Shown: positions 6,963 through 14,842, numbered from the stretch's first letter. The stretch is DNA of 18,142 bases from an uncultured Opitutia bacterium (GCA_937874455.1 CALNBE010000062.1:1-18142), one strand, 5' to 3'. The notes: generated from the sequence alone by a model not told the origin. A program made the numbers and translations.

Positions 6963-7367
6963 GGGAAATGAGAAATAAGAAAGGTGAGTTAGCGGGTTCG
7001 CGCCTTTGCGGTTTTCAATGAGGCGACCAGCACAGCAGTGATTTCGTCCGCCTCCCTTTTTAACGAAGTTAGTTTTTCGGCAGACAAGGCGCCGTGCTCC
7101 TCGATCAGCTCCAGCCAGAACAAGGTTTCATCGGACTCCTCCACTGCCACGCTCATTTTGGAAACGAAGTGCGCGCCGCTTTGCGCCCGAAATGCACTGC
7201 GAAAATTTGCGGCAACAGCGGTGCCGCTCCGGGCAATCTGCTTGCTCAGCGCCCAGCCCGAAGGTGTTTTGGGCAGCGAATCGGCGACCTTCAACACCCG
7301 CAGGGCAAACTGCTTGGTTCGGCTGGCAAAATTCACATCCATTCTTATTCCCTATTTCTAATTTCCC
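6963..7367. mobile_element. Small inserted element: four-helix-bundle gene bounded by 15-bp inverted repeats
   Basis: Left arm GGGAAATGAGAAATA (6963-6977) and right arm TATTTCTAATTTCCC (7353-7367) are inverted repeats with one mismatch in 15. Between them lies only the S23-type gene. The right arm abuts the nuoB stop codon (7368-7370) and the left arm lies in the gap before nuoC. Extra GAAAT-type repeats extend the left side. No transposase is present, so calling it mobile is inference from the boundaries and from its place inside a conserved operon. Confidence 0.5.
6989..7342 (-). CDS. Four-helix-bundle protein of the S23 / 23S rRNA intervening-sequence family
   Basis: The 117-residue protein has the hallmarks of the family found in 23S rRNA intervening sequences (Pfam S23-like four-helix bundle). 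The N-terminal helix has SRTKQFALRVLKVADSLPKT, then WALSKQIARSGTAVAANFRS (residues about 30-49), where the SKQIARSGTAVAANFRSA motif is diagnostic. Then come HFVSKMSVAVEESDETLFWLELI and a C-terminal helix of the LKREADEITAVLVASL type. Members form homopentameric bundles of unknown biological role; they also occur as free-standing genes. Here the gene interrupts nuoB and nuoC: 25 bp after nuoB and 45 bp before nuoC, same strand. It is bounded by inverted repeats. An AGGGA sequence lies about seven bases before the ATG at 7342, giving it a better ribosome-binding site than the nuo genes around it. Confidence 0.88.
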   Translation of the reverse strand: MDVNFASRTKQFALRVLKVADSLPKTPSGWALSKQIARSGTAVAANFRSAFRAQSGAHFVSKMSVAVEESDETLFWLELIEEHGALSAEKLTSLKREADEITAVLVASLKTAKARTR

Positions 7368-7913
<546 letters not shown>

Positions 7914-7933
7914 GGAAAAATTGCGTTGAGGGA

Positions 7934-7954
7934 TCTCCTGTCTGCCGCAGGAGA
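7934..7954 (-). promoter_or_regulatory. Hairpin in the presumed nuoB 5' leader
   Basis: Arms TCTCCTG (7934-7940) and CAGGAGA (7948-7954) form a perfect 7-bp stem with a 7-base loop, 20 bases upstream of the nuoB ATG. It is not followed by a T-run, so it does not look like a terminator. A role in translation or mRNA stability is only a guess. Confidence 0.35.
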
Positions 7955-8050
7955 AAGAAGCGTCGGAAAGTAAAAAAAACACGGCACGACGCAAGCGACA
8001 AATCGGGCCCCACCCGTGGGCCGCATCCTGCCACTCTGGATAGAAAAATA

Positions 8051-8085
8051 AGGAATTTGCCCTATTTTTATTCGGAAAAATTCCT
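8051..8085. promoter_or_regulatory. AT-rich inverted repeat in the nuoB / DJ-1 divergent intergenic region, possible operator
   Basis: AGGAATTT (8051-8058) and AAATTCCT (8078-8085) are perfect 8-bp inverted repeats separated by 19 bases. They lie within 8040-8100, which is much more AT-rich than the surroundings and also carries CCCTATTTT twice (8060-8068 and 8093-8101). Position between two divergent genes suits a shared control site. No regulator or clear -35/-10 pair can be named. Confidence 0.3.
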
Positions 8086-8144
8086 ATAAAAACCCTATTT
8101 TCCCGCTTGCACTTTCCCCATTTTTCACATCCATTATTTGCGTT

Positions 8145-8690
8145 ATGCCAATAAAAGCAGTCCTCGTCCCGGTCGCCGACGGTTTTGAAGAAATCGAAAC
8201 CTTCACTCCTGTTGACATTCTCCGCCGCGCCGGGGCCAAGGTAGTCACTGCTGCCCTTGGCAACGAATTGCTGGTCACCGGACGCTCCGGAATCACCCTG
8301 CAAGCGGACAAGCGTTTCGACGATTGTAACGCTTCCGACTTCGACATGCTGCTCATTCCCGGCGGGCCAGGGGTCAACGAGCTGAGGGCCGAGCAGCGGC
8401 TGGGCACCATAGTCCGCTACTTTGCCGCCGCCAGTCGGCTCATGGGGGCGATTTGCGCCGCGCCGCTGGTGCTGCACGACTCCGGTGCCCTGATCCGCCG
8501 TCGCTACACCGCCCACTTCTGCACCAAGTCCGAGCTGCCCGACGCCCTTTACGACGAGCCAGTGGTGCGCGACGGCAACATCATCACCGCCCGGGGCGCA
8601 GGAGTGGCGGTAGCCTTCAGCATCGAGTTGATTCGGGCACTTTACGACGACGCCAAGGCCGAAGAGGTCGCCCAGTCCATCATGGCTTGA
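8145..8690 (+). CDS. DJ-1/PfpI (ThiJ) family protein
   Basis: A 181-residue cytoplasmic protein of the DJ-1 / YajL branch. The active-site acidic residue E18 lies in VADGFEEIETFTPVDILRRAG and aligns position for position with E18 of human DJ-1. The nucleophile elbow cysteine is C104 in GAICAAPLVL. The helper histidine region (TAHFCTKSELP) and the C-terminal RGAGVAVAFSIELI match the family. Members act on, or protect against, reactive carbonyl and oxidative damage. The exact substrate is disputed for the family and cannot be read from sequence; glyoxalase, deglycase and chaperone roles have all been claimed. The gene is divergent from nuoB and overlaps the convergent MidA-type methyltransferase by 11 bp at its 3' end (8680-8690). 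There is no clear Shine-Dalgarno sequence. Confidence 0.92.
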   Translation: MPIKAVLVPVADGFEEIETFTPVDILRRAGAKVVTAALGNELLVTGRSGITLQADKRFDDCNASDFDMLLIPGGPGVNELRAEQRLGTIVRYFAAASRLMGAICAAPLVLHDSGALIRRRYTAHFCTKSELPDALYDEPVVRDGNIITARGAGVAVAFSIELIRALYDDAKAEEVAQSIMA

Positions 8691-9696
8691 ACGGCACTCG
8701 GCGCACCGCCGTCAGCACTTGGAACTTGTGTCCAAAATGCGCCGGATGCAGCAGCGCCCGGAGGCGGCTGCGCTCCTGCTCCAATCCCGGATCAGGCGCG
8801 GCCAACAGTGCGGCAATTTCCTCCGCAGCCCGGCGCATGAAAAACGCCTCCTGCCGTTCCACCCGGATTTCCTCGAACCCGTAATCCGCCAGCAAGCGCT
8901 CCAACCGCTCCCAGAGCACATGGCAGGTCAAATCCTGTTCTCCTGGCCGGGCCAGCAGATCGTTGTGCTGCCGGTGCCGCCAGTACGCCCGGGCCGTGCC
9001 CTCCGGCGCATCCGTCAGACACTCGGCCAGCGTTTTTCCGTAGTCGAAAAAGACAAGCGCCCCGGCCCACTGTTGTGCCGCCAACTGGCGCAAAATTTCC
9101 TCCGCGCCCGCAGGAAAATCCACCGTCCAGCCCTCGTGCCACGGGGTTGGCAATTCCGCCGCCAGCGCCAGCGTTTCCTTTGCGGAGAAATCCTCCAGCA
9201 GGATTTCCGCGATTTCCTCCGCGCCAATTTGCACCCCAAGCTCGCGCCAGCGTCCGCCCCGGAAAATCAGCCGGTGAAACGGCTGCGCATCCAACAACTC
9301 GTTGGCAAACACCACCGCATTCCCCGCCACCGCCAGCGTTTCCCCCGCCCGGATCGTCCGCACTCCGGCGAAAGCCGCCGATTCTCCGGCAAACAAACTT
9401 TGCTCCGGCTCCGCCCCAATCTCCACCAAAGTGCAACGCCGGCATTCCTCCGCGCCCAGCAAATTTCCCGCCGCCGCCCGCACCAGCCGGCCAAACAGCG
9501 GCCCGCCCAAGCTCGCCGCAGTATAAAAATCCGTACCCGTTTCCTTTCCCACCCGCCGCCGCTCGCGCCGATAGTAGCCGCGATCCGGATGATGCAACGC
9601 CAGCGCGGTGAAACGTCCGTAGTCCATCCGCCCATCCGCGCCCGCTGCCTGGCGCAGCAGGGCCGTCATCTCCGGGCCATTTGTGAAAGGGTGCAT
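8680..9696 (-). CDS. MidA/NDUFAF7-family SAM-dependent methyltransferase (complex I assembly-factor type)
   Basis: A 338-residue class I methyltransferase of the Methyltransf_28 (MidA/NDUFAF7) family. Family motifs in order: MDYGRFTALALHHPDRGYY (about 24-42), GTDFYTAASLGGPLFGRLV (about 53-71, family pattern GDFxTAPxxxxxFG), LVEIGAEPEQ (SAM loop), FANELLDAQPFHRL (pattern NExxDAxP), FFDYGKTLAEC, then GTARAYWRHRQHNDLLARPG and EQDLTCHVLWERLE. In eukaryotes NDUFAF7 dimethylates one arginine of NDUFS2, the NuoD homologue, and is needed for complex I assembly; bacterial members are less studied. The N-terminus could also be ATG at 9669 (MTALLRQAAGADGR), which would leave more room for the divergent ctpA promoter. 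The coding sequence contains several GGAGGAAAT words (AEEI peptides) identical to the dispersed palindrome arms. Family assignment is firm; the substrate is inferred. Confidence 0.85.
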   Translation of the reverse strand: MHPFTNGPEMTALLRQAAGADGRMDYGRFTALALHHPDRGYYRRERRRVGKETGTDFYTAASLGGPLFGRLVRAAAGNLLGAEECRRCTLVEIGAEPEQSLFAGESAAFAGVRTIRAGETLAVAGNAVVFANELLDAQPFHRLIFRGGRWRELGVQIGAEEIAEILLEDFSAKETLALAAELPTPWHEGWTVDFPAGAEEILRQLAAQQWAGALVFFDYGKTLAECLTDAPEGTARAYWRHRQHNDLLARPGEQDLTCHVLWERLERLLADYGFEEIRVERQEAFFMRRAAEEIAALLAAPDPGLEQERSRLRALLHPAHFGHKFQVLTAVRRVPFKP

Positions 9697-9731
9697 TTAC
9701 AAAAGGAATCAGTCCCGTCAATGTGCCGCCC

Positions 9732-11006
9732 ATGCCCAAACGCGCCAGTGTTTTTTGGACCCTCCTGCTCTGTCTTTTCTGCGGACTGGTCGCCTACGTG
9801 ACGCCCATCCTGATTCTCGACCCGGCGGCCCGCGCCTGGTTTCACCCCGCATTCCTCTCGGAATGGCTGCGCATTGGCCAGGCGATGCGCCTCACCGCCA
9901 CCCATTACTACGAGCCGGAAAACGTCTCCTACGACCAGCTGGGACTCCACGCGCTGGACGGCATGGTCGAAAAGCTCGACCGATACAGCGAATTTCTCCC
10001 GCCCTCGGCCTTCGACTATTTTCAACAACAAACCGCACAAACCTACGTCGGTATCGGTGTCGCCTTCGAGAAACTCGACGGCATTCCCACCATCACCCGC
10101 GTCTATCCCCAAAGCGGAGCCGCCGAGGCGGGCATCCTCCCCGGCGACCAAATTTTGGCGGTGGAGAAAAAACCGCTGGCAGAGGAATCCCTCGAAACCA
10201 TTTTCCAGCAATTGCGCGGCGCCGCGGGCACCACCGTCAACCTTGAACTCCACACCCCCAACGACGCTGCCTCCCGTCTCGTTTCAGTTGAGCGGCGCAA
10301 AATCAATACCGACACGGTTTCCGCCCGTCCGCTCACCGCCGACGGCATCGCCCACGTCCGCATCAACGAATTTGAAAGCCGTACCGCGGAGGAACTCCGC
10401 GCCACCCTCGCCCAGCTTCGCAACAGGGGAATGCAAAAACTCATCCTCGACCTGCGCGGCAATCCCGGCGGGCTGGTCGTCGCCGCCGTTGACACGATTG
10501 GATTGTTCTGTCCCGCAAACACCCTGGTCACCTCCTCCCAAAGCCGGACTCCCTCCGAAAACCACGCCTACCGGACCAGCGGAAATCCCGATTTCCCCGC
10601 GCTGCCAATTGTGATCCTTGTCAACCGCCAGTCCGCCAGCGCCGCCGAAATCGTCTCCGGCGCACTCCAAGACCTGCAACGCGCGGTCATTATCGGCGAC
10701 CGCACCTTCGGCAAGGGCGTCGTGCAGAGCATTTACAAACTCGACTCCGACCACGCGTTAAAAATCACCACCGCCCGCTACATGCTGCCCAGCGGACGGT
10801 CCATCCAGGATAGCGGGGTACAGCCCGACATTTTCCAGCCAATGGACCAGCGCGTCCGCACCCTGCGGGCCATCGCCGACACTTGGGCAGAGATCGGGCG
10901 CGCGGAGGAATTTGCCTCCCGCTTTGGGCCACCGCCCGCCGACACCCAGATCGAGGCTGCCCTCGATTTCCTCCGCGCCCTGCCGCCATCCGAACAGCAA
11001 CCATGA
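9732..11006 (+). CDS. C-terminal processing peptidase, S41 family (CtpA/tail-specific protease)
   Basis: A membrane-anchored periplasmic serine protease of about 424 residues from ATG at 9732 (a GTG three codons upstream is also possible). Numbering below counts from that GTG. A signal-anchor helix spans about 10-31 (VFWTLLLCLFCGLVAYVTPI). A PDZ domain lies at about 103-195 (YVGIGVAFEKLDG, GAAEAGILPGDQILAV). The S41 catalytic core follows: LILDLRGNPGG (about 240-250), catalytic S306 in VNRQSASAAEIVSGAL, and general-base K331 in IGDRTFGKGVVQS. The 25-residue Ser-Lys spacing is the same as in plant CtpA. The protein ends in a short C-terminal region after the family motif LPSGRSIQDSGVQPD. Its stop overlaps the tsaD start as ATGA, so the two genes are translationally coupled. 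It diverges from the MidA-type gene with a very short gap. Confidence 0.95.
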   Translation: MPKRASVFWTLLLCLFCGLVAYVTPILILDPAARAWFHPAFLSEWLRIGQAMRLTATHYYEPENVSYDQLGLHALDGMVEKLDRYSEFLPPSAFDYFQQQTAQTYVGIGVAFEKLDGIPTITRVYPQSGAAEAGILPGDQILAVEKKPLAEESLETIFQQLRGAAGTTVNLELHTPNDAASRLVSVERRKINTDTVSARPLTADGIAHVRINEFESRTAEELRATLAQLRNRGMQKLILDLRGNPGGLVVAAVDTIGLFCPANTLVTSSQSRTPSENHAYRTSGNPDFPALPIVILVNRQSASAAEIVSGALQDLQRAVIIGDRTFGKGVVQSIYKLDSDHALKITTARYMLPSGRSIQDSGVQPDIFQPMDQRVRTLRAIADTWAEIGRAEEFASRFGPPPADTQIEAALDFLRALPPSEQQP

Positions 11007-12043
11007 TCCTCGCAATAGAAAGTTCCTGCGACGAATCCGCCCTCGCCCTCTTCGATCCCGCCCGCGGTCTGTGCGGCGAATGGGTGCACACCCAGATCGC
11101 GCTCCACTCCGAATACGGCGGCGTGGTCCCCGACCTGGCCAGCCGCGAGCACTTGAAAAATTTCCCCGCGCTCCTGCACTGCCTGCCTGCGGATTTCTCC
11201 CCGGCGCAAATTTCCCGCCTCGCCGTCACCCGGGGCCCCGGTCTCGCTGGCTGTCTGGCGCTCGGCCTCGCCCTCGCCAAGGCGCTTTCCCTCGCCTGGC
11301 AAAAACCGCTCACCGGAATCAACCACCTGCGCGGCCATCTTTTTTCGCCCTTCATCGGACTGCACGCCGCGGCCCCGGAGGAATTTCCTTCGCGCTTCGC
11401 CGCCCTGCTGCCCCACCTTGGGCTGGTGGTTTCCGGCGGCAACACACTGCTGGTGGAACTGGACGCCGGGGGAAAGGTCACCGTGCTCGCCCAGACCGTT
11501 GACGACGCGGCGGGCGAGGCCTTCGACAAGGGTGCCAAGCTCCTCGGCATGCCCTATCCAGGCGGGGCGCTGATCGAAAAAATCGCCCGCGAAGGAAATC
11601 CCGCCGCCTTTGATTTCCCCCGCGGCATTCCCGAAAAAACCGATCCGCGACTTTCCTTTTCCGGACTCAAAACCAGCCTCCGCTACAAGCTGGAAAAAAT
11701 GGACGACGCCACCCTGGCCTCCGCCCTCCCCGATCTGTGCGCCAGCTATCAAGGCGCCATCATCGCGCAATTGCTCGCCAAGACCAAGACCCAGCTCCGC
11801 GCCCGCCGCTTCGCCAGCATCGGACTCTCCGGCGGCGTCTCCAACAACAAAACCCTGCGCGCTGCCTTCGCCGCGCTGGCGGAGAAAAACCGCCTGCCCC
11901 TCCTCGTCGCCGAGCCAAAGCACACCGGCGACAACGCGGGCATGATCGCCTTCGCCGCCTTTGCCGACGCGGCGCTGCCGCCGCCCGATACCGCAAACTG
12001 GGCGCTGAATTTCGCCCCCTCGCTTACCATCGACACGCCCTGA
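11003..12043 (+). CDS. tsaD: tRNA N6-threonylcarbamoyladenosine synthase subunit TsaD
   Basis: TsaD transfers the threonylcarbamoyl group to A37 of ANN-decoding tRNAs, working with TsaB and TsaE (neither is in this window). The 346-residue product has the normal length and the ASKHA fold motifs: MILAIESSCDESALAL at the start, HSEYGGVVPDLASREHLKN (about 35-53), metal-binding H108 and H112 in GINHLRGHLFSPF, then VVSGGNTLLVE (142-152). DDAAGEAFDKGAKLLGMPYP, SGGVSNNKTLR and GDNAGMIAFAAF follow. Bacterial TsaD usually has SGGHT; this one has SGGNT, the form seen in eukaryotic OSGEP/Kae1. The ATG at 11003 overlaps the ctpA stop (ATGA), which decides the start over a longer open frame beginning at 10883. 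A perfect palindromic repeat begins one base after the stop codon. Confidence 0.96.
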   Translation: MILAIESSCDESALALFDPARGLCGEWVHTQIALHSEYGGVVPDLASREHLKNFPALLHCLPADFSPAQISRLAVTRGPGLAGCLALGLALAKALSLAWQKPLTGINHLRGHLFSPFIGLHAAAPEEFPSRFAALLPHLGLVVSGGNTLLVELDAGGKVTVLAQTVDDAAGEAFDKGAKLLGMPYPGGALIEKIAREGNPAAFDFPRGIPEKTDPRLSFSGLKTSLRYKLEKMDDATLASALPDLCASYQGAIIAQLLAKTKTQLRARRFASIGLSGGVSNNKTLRAAFAALAEKNRLPLLVAEPKHTGDNAGMIAFAAFADAALPPPDTANWALNFAPSLTIDTP

Positions 12044-12044
12044 G

Positions 12045-12102
12045 CGCGGAGGAAATTTCCTCCGCGGCCACCAAATCGCCCGCGCCCCGAATTTCCTCCG
12101 CG
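12045..12102. repeat. Perfect 22-bp dispersed palindrome plus half-site, directly after tsaD
   Basis: 12045-12066 is a perfect palindrome with core GCGGAGGAAATTTCCTCCGC and one more C/G pair on the outside. It starts one base after the tsaD stop. A right half-site, GAATTTCCTCCGCG, follows at 12089-12102. This is the best-preserved copy of the family in the window. There is no T-run, so it is not an ordinary intrinsic terminator. Confidence 0.85.
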
Positions 12103-12225
12103 GTTGCGACCTGGGTCGCTCCCCAGATTTTTGCGCGAATTTTTCTTTTCACACGTTCTTCATTTCTTCGCCCCGATTTTGTAACACAGACAAGGCATTG
12201 TGTGCGGACTTCTTAACCCACACAT

Positions 12226-13442
12226 ATGAAACTAAAACTACCGTTCCTCGCCGCACTGGCTTCCGCCACGTTCGCTCTGGTCCACACCGCCCAAGCCCAA
12301 GACAAGGCCACCCTTGATCTGTTGGTCAGCAAGGGCCTCATCTCCGCCGAGGAGGCCGGCCAGCTCCTCGGATCCGGGAAAAAAGACTCCCTCAACATCG
12401 CGCCGAAAAGCTCCAAAACCCAAAAGCTCATCATCGGCGGCCTCGCCCAGGTGCAGTACCAAAACATCTCCATCGACGACAAACCCACCAACAACCGCTT
12501 CGAGTTGCGTCGGGCGCAAATCGACTTCGACGCCAAGCTCAATGACAACTGGAGCGCCTTCATCTCGCTGATCGCGGAAAACGGCGCCGACGACCGCGAC
12601 TACCTCGACAAGGCCGGCATCACTTACAGCCACGATCTCGGCAAACTCACCGGGGGCTTCAAAAAGGTGAACTTCGCCGTCGAGGAATACACCTCCGGCA
12701 GCAAACTCTTCGCCATCGAGCGCTCCATCGCCACCAACTACTTCGCCGGTGGTCTCAAGGCCAACAGCCGCCTCGGCTTCGCCTCCCGCCACACCGGTCT
12801 CTTCTGGGACGGCAAGGTCAAGGCCGTGGACGGGCTCGAATACGGGATCGCCGTGACCAACGGTTTCCAAAATTCCGTCGCCAAAGCCTCCGCCAAAAAT
12901 AACGACCTCAGCTTCTGGGGCTACGGCCAGTACACCGCCAAGCTCGCCGACGATGCCTCCATCCAGTTCGGGATCAACCTCGGTTACCAGCGCGCCGACG
13001 ATACCGTCGCCGCGCCACCGATTCCTCCGTCTTCGGCTACAATCCCTTCATCAATGCCAAATTCGGCCAGGCGACCTTGAACGCCGAGTTCATCGGTGCT
13101 TCCGTCGAGCACGGCGCGACGGGCGGCGTCGATGCCTCGCCCTTCGGTGTCAACCTCACCGGTGCCTACCGCTACCAGGATCTCGAACCCGTGGTGCGCT
13201 TCAGCTACCTCGACACCGATGGACGCGGTCTGAGCAACAGCGATGTCTGGCGCAGCTCGCCCAGCAACGGTGTCACCTATGACAAGGCTTGGACCGTTTT
13301 CCTCGGCGCCAATTACTACCTGAGCCAGGATTCCATCAAGGTTTCCGCCGGGTATGAATACGCCGACTTCAGCGACTCGCTCACCGGCACCAAAGATGTG
13401 AACGGCAACGGATTCCGCGTCCAATTGCAGGCCAGCTTCTAA
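12226..13442 (+). pseudogene. Outer-membrane porin (phosphate-selective porin O/P-like), interrupted by one frameshift
   Basis: Starts at ATG 12226 with a signal peptide (MKLKLPFLAALASATFALVHTAQA, cleavage after AQA), then a short helix DKATLDLLVSKGLISAEEAG shared with the next gene. The rest is beta-barrel: IIGGLAQVQYQNISID, FELRRAQIDFDAKLNDNWS, FWGYGQYTAKLADD, INLGYQRADD. After about residue 262 the frame ends at a TGA at 13078, but the missing C-terminal strands continue one frame over, from about 13020 (DSSVFGYNPFINAKFGQATL) to VSAGYEYADFSD and the terminal FRVQLQASF, stop at 13440-13442. The paralogue at 13613 reads straight through the matching place (ETFGYNPYVK). Restoring one C in GCCGCGCC near 13010-13013 would give AAATDSSVFGYNP in one frame. 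It is either a real single-base loss or an assembly error. The stop is followed by a dispersed palindrome and a terminator. Confidence 0.85.
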
Positions 13443-13448
13443 CCGCCG

Positions 13449-13470
13449 CGCGGAGAAAATTTCCTCCGCA
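13449..13470. repeat. Dispersed palindrome directly after porin 1
   Basis: Arms GCGGAG (13451-13456) and CTCCGC (13465-13470) flank AAAATTTC. It begins about seven bases after the porin stop and lies ten bases before the terminator hairpin. Confidence 0.75.
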
Positions 13471-13479
13471 GTTCCTCAA

Positions 13480-13513
13480 CGCCATCCGCCGCCCGCGGGT
13501 GGCGTTTTTCTTT
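13480..13513 (+). terminator. Rho-independent terminator of porin 1
   Basis: ACGCCATCCGC (13480-13490) pairs with GCGGGTGGCGT (13496-13506): an 11-bp stem with one T-G pair and a 5-base loop. The run TTTTTCTTT follows on the plus strand. It separates the two porin transcripts. Confidence 0.88.
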
Positions 13514-13612
13514 GCCCGTTCGTGAAGTAATTTTCCTCGTCTCCACCTAATTTGCTTATGAAAAAGCGCTTCAGGGAAATATCCCTTGAGCCGGACGCCC
13601 GCGCCGCTATCC

Positions 13613-14842
13613 ATGGCCAGCATCATGCGTTTTCTTTCGCTCCCAATTTTCTCCGCCATCGCCTTGGCTGGTTTGCTGGGCACAGGCAATGTCTCCGCCC
13701 AAGACAAGGCCACGCTGGATCTGCTGGTCAAAAAGGGCCTGATCACCCGGCCCGAGGCCGACAGCTTGCTGGCAACGCCCCAAGCCCCTGCCCTCACGGT
13801 CACCGCTAAAACACCGTCCACCACCACCATCAAAATCGGCGGCTACGTTCAGGGTGGCTACGACTGGGTGCGCTACAAGCCTTCCACCGGCGTCAAACAC
13901 GCCAATTACAACGGCTTTCAACTCAACCGGGTCATCCTTAGCATCGCCGCCTACCTCGGGGAAAACTGGTGCGTCTTCGTCACTCCCGAATTCGACAACC
14001 TGCGCCAGGGCGACCGCAATTACCTGAGCGACGCGGGCGTCAAATGGGATTCCCACGCCTACGGCGCCGCCACCGTCGGTCTGCGCAAGGTCGATTTCGC
14101 CTTGGAGGAATACTCCCCCACCACGCTGTCCAAGACCATCATGAACAGCCCGATCACCAATTATTTCATCAGCGGCCTAGGCTTCGGCTCCCGGCACGTC
14201 GGAGTCTATTGGGACGGCAACCTCGGGGAAAATTTCACCTACGGCGCCGCCCTCACCAACTCCGATCAAGATCAGGTGCGCGCCAATGACGGCAACAACA
14301 AGCCTTCTTTCTGGACCAGCCTCGCCTACACCGCCAAGGACGGGGATCTCTCCCTCCGCGCCGGACTCAATCTCGGCTGGCAACGCGACGACACCGGACG
14401 CGACACCGCCACCCAGGCCTTCGGCATCACCGAAACCTTCGGCTACAACCCCTACGTGAAAATTTCCTCCGGCAAACTCTCCCTCACCGGGGAAATGCTC
14501 GGTGCCTATCTCGCCAGCGACACCCACCGCCGCGCCCTGCCCTACGGTTTCAACGCGCTCGCCGCCTACCAGTTCAACGACTGGTTCGAGCCCGTGCTCC
14601 GCGCCTCTTGGGCCAGCACCAACAACAGCCAGACCCTTTCCCCCAACCAAACCCGCAACAGTCCGGCCGACGGCGAGGGCTTCAACTCCGCTTGGGCCAT
14701 TTACTCCGGCGCCAATTTCTACGCCACCGAGGCCATAAAATTCAGCGCTGGTTACGAATTCACCCGCTACCGCGAGGGCGACGCTGGCACCGGTCACGCC
14801 GACAACCACGCCATCCGCACGCAAATCCAAGCCATTTTCTAA
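13613..14842 (+). CDS. Outer-membrane porin (phosphate-selective porin O/P-like), intact paralogue
   Basis: About 409 residues from ATG at 13613 (MASIMRFLSLPIF); ATG at 13625 and a TTG at 13586 are alternative starts and no ribosome-binding site decides between them. The signal peptide ends near GNVSA/Q, followed by the helix DKATLDLLVKKGLITRPEADSLL as in the upstream porin. The rest is a beta-barrel with alternating aromatic strands: IKIGGYVQGGYDWVRYK, FQLNRVILSIAAYLGENW, ENFTYGAALTNSD, LNLGWQRDD, FGYNPYVKI, AIYSGANFYATEAIKFSAG, and a C-terminal strand ending in IQAIF, with the terminal phenylalanine typical of outer-membrane barrels. It resembles the O/P porin group, whose members pass anions or sugars; the substrate cannot be read from sequence. 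It lies in tandem behind the frameshifted copy and after its terminator, so it should have its own promoter. Confidence 0.87.
   Translation: MASIMRFLSLPIFSAIALAGLLGTGNVSAQDKATLDLLVKKGLITRPEADSLLATPQAPALTVTAKTPSTTTIKIGGYVQGGYDWVRYKPSTGVKHANYNGFQLNRVILSIAAYLGENWCVFVTPEFDNLRQGDRNYLSDAGVKWDSHAYGAATVGLRKVDFALEEYSPTTLSKTIMNSPITNYFISGLGFGSRHVGVYWDGNLGENFTYGAALTNSDQDQVRANDGNNKPSFWTSLAYTAKDGDLSLRAGLNLGWQRDDTGRDTATQAFGITETFGYNPYVKISSGKLSLTGEMLGAYLASDTHRRALPYGFNALAAYQFNDWFEPVLRASWASTNNSQTLSPNQTRNSPADGEGFNSAWAIYSGANFYATEAIKFSAGYEFTRYREGDAGTGHADNHAIRTQIQAIF

Noticed and set aside
7914..8516. Upstream extension of the nuoB frame by about 200 codons
   Set aside because: NuoB proteins are about 160-190 residues; the extension has no similarity and runs antisense through the DJ-1 gene.
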